DNA from: Lewinella sp041392765
GTDB lineage: Bacteria > Bacteroidota > Bacteroidia > Chitinophagales > Saprospiraceae
Length of the DNA stretch: 64,000 nucleotides
Assembly: GCA_041392765.1 (NCBI GenBank)
Contig: JAWKLL010000008.1
Span: forward strand, 62,001 to 126,000
Reading direction: 5' to 3'
Below are positions 58,830-64,000 of this stretch, piece after piece. A program made the position numbers and the translations under genes. Every line of letters begins with the position of its first letter. Position 1 is the first letter of the stretch. The notes below the pieces were generated by a model that was not told the DNA's origin, searched no databases, and saw nothing but the letters and a program-made list of their open reading frames with translations.

Positions 58830-59393
58830 ATGTATATGGATGCAACGGCTCAACAAAACTGGTTGGTTCAGCTCAGGGCAGGCGACAGGTCGGCGTTGAA
58901 GCAAATTTTTGATGCACAGTACCAGCCTGTCTGCCACGCTATCTACCGCTTTGTGCAAGACCCGGGTCTATCCGAAGATCTTGCGCAGGAAGTTTTTGTC
59001 CGTTTTTGGGAAAAAAGGGAAGATATTCACATCGAATCTAACCTAGGAGCTTACCTGCGTCGCATGGCTGTCAATGAAGCCCTTGCTTACCTGCGGAAAA
59101 AAAGTCGCTTCTTGGCCGACGAATTACCCGCTCAACTACCTGGCCAGCAGGCCGCTGCTGCCGATGAACAACTGGCTACCACGGAACTAGCGGAGCGTAT
59201 CACCCATGCCATCAATGAGCTTCCCCCGCGATGCCGGGTTGTTTTTCAGCTCAGTAGATTCGAAGAGAAATCTTATCAAGAAATTGCCGATTCTCTGGAT
59301 ATTTCTATCAAAACCGTAGAAAATCAAATGGGTAAAGCCTTGAAGTTGTTACGGGAAAAACTAGGCGATTACCTCACCACATTGCTTTTTTAA
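58830..59393 (+). CDS. ECF RNA polymerase sigma factor
   Basis: 187 residues, intact. Sigma region 2 is LKQIFDAQYQPVCHAIYRF then LSEDLAQEVFVRFWEKRE. Region 4 is HAINELPPRCRVVFQLSRFE and YQEIADSLDISIKTVENQMG. The IKTVENQMGKALKLLRE pattern is typical of Bacteroidota ECF factors that usually pair with FecR-type anti-sigma factors. No anti-sigma gene is adjacent. The start could be M3 (MDATAQQNW). Confidence 0.92.
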   Translation: MYMDATAQQNWLVQLRAGDRSALKQIFDAQYQPVCHAIYRFVQDPGLSEDLAQEVFVRFWEKREDIHIESNLGAYLRRMAVNEALAYLRKKSRFLADELPAQLPGQQAAAADEQLATTELAERITHAINELPPRCRVVFQLSRFEEKSYQEIADSLDISIKTVENQMGKALKLLREKLGDYLTTLLF

Positions 59394-59423
59394 CGTGAAT
59401 GATGGATAATTATCCCATCTATA

Positions 59424-59591
59424 CCACCCCTTCGGGGTTCAAGGCCGTTCGTTAGCATGGATCTTTACAATATTGCCATCCCTTCGGGATTTTTTTATAA
59501 GGGCATGTAGGCTTTTTAACCAAACCCCGAAGGGGTGAACTGATTGTAATAAACTGTAATACAAGTAAATAAAACCCCGAAAGGGGTGGCA
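59424..59591. repeat. Cluster of four CCCCTTCGGGG-type short palindromes
   Basis: ACCCCTTCGGGGTT (about 59424), ATCCCTTCGGGATT (about 59478), AACCCCGAAGGGGT (about 59524) and AACCCCGAAAGGGGT (about 59574), alternating in orientation. They lie in the 577-bp gap after the sigma gene, where I see no other gene. Such short hairpins resemble REP/BIME clusters. Confidence 0.75.
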
Positions 59592-59971
59592 TATAATACG
59601 CAAGTGGTCTTGAAAACGCAATCTCGCGTAGCAGCGTATCCACTTATGAAGAAACGTTTGTTTACAGCAATTGACAAAGACCTATCATTGTTAACCAACA
59701 GGTTGACGAGATGTGTCCACACGTAAGACCTGAAAGGCTTCGCAAGCGGTGCGGCTTTCGTCGTTTGGCTTATCCATAATTCACGTCAGGTATGGGTAGT
59801 TACAAGCTTCATTGTACGACTGGGGTTGAAAACTGCCGTTCCCTAAATTATTGCCCCTGTAATGTTAATTTTTGCTTAACAACCGGAAAAAAATTTTGAT
59901 TTGTTAAACAAAAGGGTGTACTTTGGTGATTATTATCATAGATTTCGTAATCCCAAGCAAAATTCATTGGT

Positions 59972-60298
59972 ATGAAGCACCTTGTACTCGTTTTTTTTCT
60001 CGGTTTGTTTAGCATCAGTGCTACTGCTCAGCAGAAGGGTGGCTTTGATGATATTATTGCCGTAGTTGCCGATATACAAATCTATCCCAACCCTGCTGTG
60101 GATTACATCCAAGTCACGGATAATTCGGAAGTGCGCAAAGTCGTTTTATACAATTTGGCAGGAAGAAGTGTGAAAAACTTTACCTACCAAGCAGGTGAAC
60201 GTTACTTCATTGGCGACCTGCCCAAAGGTATGTACCTTGTACAATTGCTCGGAGCACAAGATAAACGAGTAGCGACACGCCGCGTCAGCATACGTTGA
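59972..60298 (+). CDS. Mini T9SS protein: signal peptide plus type A sorting domain only
   Basis: 108 residues, intact. The signal peptide is MKHLVLVFFLGLFSISATAQ. Nearly all the rest is a Por_Secre_tail domain: IAVVADIQIYPNPAVDYIQV, VRKVVLYNLAGRSVKNF and LPKGMYLVQLLGA...VATRRVSIR. There is no cargo domain. It may be a small surface protein or a donor of sorting domains. Confidence 0.85.
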   Translation: MKHLVLVFFLGLFSISATAQQKGGFDDIIAVVADIQIYPNPAVDYIQVTDNSEVRKVVLYNLAGRSVKNFTYQAGERYFIGDLPKGMYLVQLLGAQDKRVATRRVSIR

Positions 60299-60369
60299 TA
60301 AAATACTTGCCTGCCATTAGGCGATATATAAGATTTTTTCTTTTTTTGACTCTCGAATGTGAAAACAGC

Positions 60370-60406
60370 AGTGCCTTCCTCGAACAACGGGGAGGGCACT
60401 CATTTT
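60370..60406 (+). terminator. Terminator after the mini T9SS gene
   Basis: AGTGCCTTCC and GGGAGGGCACT pair imperfectly around a 10-nt loop, followed by CATTTTT. Confidence 0.65.
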
Positions 60407-60467
60407 TCAGGGTTGCAAGTAATGGGTTCATCTAGCGCTATTAAAAATAAGCTAGTTCGCCTTAGTA

Positions 60468-60596
60468 ATTTGACGGAAATAACTGATCCCATTTTTTTCT
60501 GAAGGCTTGTCTTTATACACACGCTTTGTGCAAGTATTCCTACGCTTAGTGTCTAAAGCCAAGCCAAAAATGGGATCACTTATTTTTTTTCCGTCC
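60468..60596. repeat. Family A element supplying a gene's 3' end, copy A6
   Basis: ATTTGACGGAAATAACTGATC on the left (in parts) and TTTTTTTTCCGTCC on the right, flanked by CTTAGTA and CTAAGTA. The right terminus encodes the last residues and the stop of the SanA/YdcF-like gene. Confidence 0.92.
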
Positions 60597-61206
60597 CTAA
60601 GTATTTCGGGGCAACACCCAACCATAAATCGAGCCGCATTTTGACGCGTGCCAAGTATTCCCTAAGTTGTACTCGTAAGTTGTAGGGATAGGCCACATCG
60701 TGGGCGTTGAAGCCAATAACATCAATTTTTTTGTGAATACCTATGGCAATGGCGCGTTGGTTGTGGAATGGCTGTGAGATACAGATCAGCGATTGTTGTC
60801 CAAACACTTCTTTGGCTCTGACCACCGAGTCAAGTGTTCGGAAACCGGCATAGTCGAGGTGGACACGATCGTCGGGGATGCCTCCCGCTAAGAGATCAGC
60901 TTGAATTTGGGCGGGTTCATTGTATTCATGGGTGCCATTGTCGCCGCTTACCAAAATATGTTCAATTTTTCCCGCCTTGAATAACTTAATAGCTGCTTCA
61001 ATGCGGTAAGTATAATACGGATTAGGAGACCCATCGGACAGTATAGGAGACGTACCCAGTAGCAATCCTGTTTTGCGGGCGGGTACATCCGATAGTTGCG
61101 AAAATATCTTGTCTTTCGTCTGTTGTTCTACCCAAATGCTGTTTAGTATTACCAAAATGGTAATAATGGCGAAGAGGTAGGCGGCATGGCGTATGCTGTT
61201 TTTCAT
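60580..61206 (-). CDS. SanA/YdcF (DUF218) family protein, 3' end within a MITE
   Basis: 208 residues. One N-terminal membrane segment (residues 8-24) is followed by GLLLGTSPILSDGSPNPYY, RIEAAIKLFKAGKIEHILVSG, DNGTHEYNEPAQIQADLL and LICISQPFHNQRA, the DUF218 pattern also seen in E. coli SanA. The natural C-terminus probably ends at about APKYL. The final GTEKK-stop is encoded by the right end of family A copy A6, so insertion has altered the tail. An envelope-related role is known only loosely for the family. Confidence 0.82.
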   Translation of the reverse strand: MKNSIRHAAYLFAIITILVILNSIWVEQQTKDKIFSQLSDVPARKTGLLLGTSPILSDGSPNPYYTYRIEAAIKLFKAGKIEHILVSGDNGTHEYNEPAQIQADLLAGGIPDDRVHLDYAGFRTLDSVVRAKEVFGQQSLICISQPFHNQRAIAIGIHKKIDVIGFNAHDVAYPYNLRVQLREYLARVKMRLDLWLGVAPKYLGTEKK

Positions 61207-61252
61207 ATTTATTTTTGTTTAAAATTCCAGAAAAGGTCGGTTTATTGCATTA

Positions 61253-61448
61253 GAGTATGTCTAAAAATTTGCGAACTGATTTTCAACGATTTGAGGTTGT
61301 GGCTAAAGCATCAAAACTGATTTTAGCCGGGCTAAATGAAGTTTTTATGCTGACGCCATCGTTCTTAAATCCTTGGAAATCAGAAAGCACCAACCATTTG
61401 TTGGGGCTGATTTTGGAATACAGCCAAATTAAATTTTTAGACATACTC
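61253..61448. repeat. Family C MITE-like element, copy C2
   Basis: Ends are GAGTATGTCTAAAAATTTG and AAATTTTTAGACATACTC, each flanked by TTA. The interior is AT-rich with AAACTGATTTTAGCCGGGC and matching TTTTGG stretches. It happens to be open in the frame of the lipoprotein downstream, giving a spurious 70-codon extension. Confidence 0.9.
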
Positions 61449-61466
61449 TTAGTATCAAGTAAAAAA

Positions 61467-62605
61467 ATGGATCGAACGAAATCCCTTACTATTTGCCTTT
61501 TGCTGGCTTTATGGATGGTGGCAGGGCTGACGAGCTGTGAAGAGAATACCCCTCGTGAAGTAGAAGAAAGGCACAGTTTTTACCATTGGCGCACGCGGTT
61601 GGCATTGAGCGAGATGGAGCGCCAGTGGATGGACACGTTGGGCGGTGAGCGGCTCTATGTCCGTTTTTTTGATGTGGATTGGCAGGGCAATACTGCTGTG
61701 CCGTTGGCTGCGTTGGAAGTCGTACATTGGCCTAAGGGCGTGGAGATTGTGCCTGTGGTGTTTATCACCAACCGTACTTTATTGGAACTTTCTATTGAGG
61801 AGATACCCGCTTTGGCTCAACAGATGGGAGCGAAAATAGAAGAGTTGGCGAATGGTATCCTTTACCCCGAGCTGCAAGTCGATTGTGACTGGACACAGCG
61901 CACGCAAACCGCCTATTTTGGGTTGTTGGAATCCTTGCGGCAATACCTGCCTGCTGGTACGGTGTTGTCGGCCACGATTCGTTTGCACCAATACCGCTAC
62001 CCGGAACAAACGGGCATCCCACCTGTGGACAGGGGTATGCTGATGTGCTACAATATGGGGCAAGTGGATGACCCGGAGGAGACCAACTCCATACTGAACA
62101 TAGCTGTTACTCAGCCATACATAGCCGGAGCGCCGCCTTACCCCATACCTATGGATGGCGCTGCCGCTGTTTCGTTGGGGGGTAGTATTCAGGGAAGGCA
62201 GGATGGTGACGCTAATAAATGGGTTGGAAGCTACCGACTTGCAAGATACATCGCGGTTTAGTGCGAGGCGAAATGAGCCGAGCACGACGACCGGCCAGGA
62301 GTATGACATGGGGGGCGCAAGGATACCCGACCTTCGGGAGGGGCACCTGAGCACCCGGCCTCGCTTTAGCCGAGGGGGCCTCACCTGCCATTCCCGACTG
62401 GTGGGAAGTGAAGAAAAGTACCTATTTAGCGGGTTACTATCTGTATAAAGGTGATGCCATACGCTTGGAGACAGTGACGCCAGCCCTGTTGGAAACTGCC
62501 TATCGGCTGATGCAAACGGTGCCTACTTGCGGGAAGGTGCGCCATGTAGCGTACTACCATTTGGATGAAACGCTGTTTTTGCCGAGGGGTATAAAATCAA
62601 AATAA
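61467..62605 (+). CDS. Lipoprotein with TIM-barrel-like domain (frameshifted, with GC-rich insert)
   Basis: About 380 residues from MDRTKSLTICLLLALWMVAG with lipobox LTSC. The mature protein has RLYVRFFDVDWQ, IVPVVFITNRT, LQVDCDWTQRTQTAYFGLL and MLMCYNMGQVDDP, spaced like strands of a glycoside-hydrolase-type barrel (inference; DCDW and CYNMG are candidate active-site strands). A frame change near 62155 leads to ALPLFRWGVVFREGRM, and the C-terminus resumes at VKKSTYLAGYYLYKGDAIRL. Between about 62277 and 62390 an unusual GC-rich stretch interrupts the protein-like sequence. The function is unknown. Confidence 0.65.
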
Positions 62606-62682
62606 TGGTAGCTATCGGACTTGTCTGATAGCTAAAGACCATTATATTTGTCCAACAAGTTACCCAAACAAGCAACTCAATC

Positions 62683-63720
62683 ATGATGACCATATTCCTG
62701 CATCACTACCGACTGACGATTGGCATCCTTTTCCTTGTGGGGGTGATGGGCTGCGCGGTGCATCCCCGTCAGCCATTCGACTCTGCGTTGGTGCCTCCTG
62801 TACCCGATTATGCGCAAGATCGCTACTGGGCGGCACTGCCCTGGCAACAAGATGCTGCCGACCTCCTGCCCGACGGTTTGAAAGATGCCCAAAAGGAGGC
62901 AGCGGTGGATGTATTCTTTCTGCACCCTACGACGTACATAGGTAAACGAGGCGATAAGCGCTGGAATGGGCCCGTGAAAGATGAGGCATTGAACCAGCGT
63001 ACCTCAGACAGCCCCATACAGTACCAAGCTAGTATTTTCAACGCGGCGGGGCGGGTGTTTGCGCCCTATTATCGGCAGGCGCACTTACAGGCTTACTTCA
63101 CCAAGGACACGCTGAGCGCAAGACGCGCCTTTGAGCTGGCTTATGGGGATGTTCGCAAGGCGTTCAGCCACTATCTAGCCAACCACAATCAGGGGCGCCC
63201 CATCATCATTGCCGCCCACAGCCAAGGTACTACCCACGCCATACGGTTGCTGAAGGAGTTTTTTGATGGTAAAGAATTGGCAGGGCGATTGGTGGCTGCC
63301 TATATTGTGGGGATACCCGTTTTTGAGGATGCTTTTGAGCAACTTCGCCCCTGCAACGACAGCTCTGATACGGGCTGCTATGTGGCTTGGCGCACTTTCA
63401 AAAAAGGCTACGAACCCAAGATTACAGCCCCCGGAGTAGTGGTAACAAACCCGCTGATATGGACGCAAACTGACGAATACGCGCCTGCTTCCGCCAATGA
63501 GGGTGCGGTGATACGGCCATTTGAAACGGTGATACCCCAAGCCGCCGATGCGCAGGTGCATGGCTCAATATTGTGGGCATCGAAGCCCCGGTTTCCGGGT
63601 AGTTGGCTGTTGGTGAAAAAGAACTACCACGTAGGTGATTTCAATATTTTTTACATGAATGTGCGAAAAAACGCCATCTTGCGAAGCGAAAACTGGCTGC
63701 GGAAACATCAAAGCCGGTAG
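62683..63720 (+). CDS. DUF3089 lipase-like alpha/beta hydrolase
   Basis: 345 residues, intact. A lipoprotein-like signal ends LVGVMGC (M2 start is equally possible). VDVFFLHPTTYIG, QASIFNAAGRVFAPYYRQAH and the nucleophile elbow AAHSQGTTHAIRLL (Ser) match DUF3089. The later YIVGIPVFEDAFEQL, CYVAWRTFKKGYEP and VHGSILWASKPRFPG are consistent, with the catalytic His near HVGDFNIFY. It probably hydrolyses an ester in the periplasm; the substrate is unknown. Confidence 0.85.
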   Translation: MMTIFLHHYRLTIGILFLVGVMGCAVHPRQPFDSALVPPVPDYAQDRYWAALPWQQDAADLLPDGLKDAQKEAAVDVFFLHPTTYIGKRGDKRWNGPVKDEALNQRTSDSPIQYQASIFNAAGRVFAPYYRQAHLQAYFTKDTLSARRAFELAYGDVRKAFSHYLANHNQGRPIIIAAHSQGTTHAIRLLKEFFDGKELAGRLVAAYIVGIPVFEDAFEQLRPCNDSSDTGCYVAWRTFKKGYEPKITAPGVVVTNPLIWTQTDEYAPASANEGAVIRPFETVIPQAADAQVHGSILWASKPRFPGSWLLVKKNYHVGDFNIFYMNVRKNAILRSENWLRKHQSR

Positions 63721-63739
63721 CTGGGGCGTTACATTAGTA

Positions 63740-63867
63740 ATTTGACGGAAATAAGCTGACCCCACTTTTTCTGAAGGCTTGTCTTTATGCACACGCTTTG
63801 TGCAAGTATTCCTACGCTTAGTGCATAAAGCCAAGACAAAAATGGGATCACTTATTTTTTTCCGTCC
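63740..63867. repeat. Family A element, copy A7
   Basis: ATTTGACGGAAATAAGCTGA on the left and TTTTTTTCCGTCC on the right. The interior is GACCCCACTTTTTCTG / AAAATGGGATC. The left flank is ATTAGTA; the right flank CATAGCC no longer matches it. It fills the gap between the DUF3089 gene and the next start. Confidence 0.9.
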
Positions 63868-63887
63868 CATAGCCAATACGTTTTAAC

Positions 63888-64000
63888 ATGGATATATACC
63901 AGCGCAGATCTTGGCAGAAGTGGTATTTGGCCATCCTAGGGTTGGCCATCATTGGCTTTTCATTGTGGTACACGGGCTACATCGCCGAACGATTGGCCGT
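63888..64000 (+). CDS. N-terminus of a membrane protein, possibly a sensor histidine kinase (partial)
   Basis: 37 codons, MDIYQRRSWQKWYLAILGLA then IIGFSLWYTGYIAERLAV, running off the right edge. A short basic N-terminus and one membrane helix ending GFSLWYTGYIAERLA resemble the start of Bacteroidota sensor histidine kinases. The identification is tentative. Confidence 0.5.
   Translation, partial: MDIYQRRSWQKWYLAILGLAIIGFSLWYTGYIAERLA

Noticed and set aside
61257..61466. 70-residue N-terminal extension of the lipoprotein at 61467
   Set aside because: The extension lies wholly inside family C element C2, and a proper lipoprotein signal begins at 61467.
281..63867. CRISPR array formed by the recurrent palindromes
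   Set aside because: Copies are dispersed over 64 kb with no regular spacers and no cas genes.

Overview
The window looks like chromosomal DNA from a Bacteroidota bacterium, most plausibly from the Saprospiria/Lewinella side of the phylum; that placement is inferred from gene content only. Supporting signs are type IX secretion (T9SS) C-terminal sorting domains, a gliding-motility-associated C-terminal domain, promoters of the TTTG-N18..22-TAnnTTTG type, and phylum-typical families (DUF4290, DUF4286, DUF4270, a short stand-alone glycogen/starch synthase, a fused E1 alpha/beta 2-oxoacid dehydrogenase). Most of the window is housekeeping: serC, murA, glmS, panC/panD, prfC, dnaA, gcvT, a class A penicillin-binding protein, an E1/E2 dehydrogenase pair, the membrane pyrophosphatase, glycyl-tRNA synthetase, gatA, hisIE/hisA/hisF, pth, an ECF sigma factor, and tRNA-Ser(GCT) with tRNA-Pro(TGG).

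Layout. 1-6.0 kb: a TIGR02757-like fragment, a GCS2-CBS fusion, lipoproteins and a membrane protein. 6.5-13.4 kb: serC, then DUF4290-murA-DUF4286, glmS and a DUF4270 lipoprotein. 13.5-19.6 kb: starch synthase, panC, panD, prfC and dnaA. 20-26.2 kb: tRNAs, gcvT, and a HEAT-cyclophilin lipoprotein overlapping a PBP1A gene. 26.2-28.5 kb: an accessory island with two toxin-antitoxin modules (VapBC-like, MntA/HepT) separated by three copies of one repeat. 28.7-33.4 kb: a damaged enoyl-CoA hydratase gene and a tandem array of about 1.07-kb lipoprotein paralogues behind a T9SS-sorted gene. 34-47.6 kb: dehydrogenase E1/E2, a PfkB kinase with a BtpA-family gene, a gliding-type surface protein, hppA, glyS and gatA. 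47.8-56.6 kb: histidine genes, a TPR protein, a 6-pyruvoyl-tetrahydropterin synthase-like gene, a PgeF/YfiH-like gene, a YjjG-like phosphatase and pth. 57-64 kb: a haem-binding protein, a DRTGG ATPase, a sigma factor and surface or lipoproteins.

Two features dominate the non-coding DNA. First, several families of short palindromic, MITE-like elements sit against gene ends. Family A has ends ATTTGACGG...CCGTC(C/T) and includes one copy nested inside another with a clean target duplication. Family B has ends GGTTCTTTGACA...TGTCAAAGAACC. Family C has ends GAGTATGTCTAAA with 3-bp TNA duplications, like the IS1031 group of IS5. Second, a large share of the genes, including essential ones (murA, glmS, prfC, hppA, odhB), are interrupted by 1-nt frame changes, while others (serC, dnaA, gcvT, PBP1A, glyS, gatA, hisIE) are intact. 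The simplest reading is residual indel error in the assembly. Coordinates of split genes are therefore given as the whole reconstructed span.

No CRISPR array, rRNA, intact transposase or phage region was seen. No clearly new multi-gene system is provable from the sequence. The best candidates for undescribed biology are the family A/B palindromic elements, the repeat-framed toxin-antitoxin island, and the tandem lipoprotein array.
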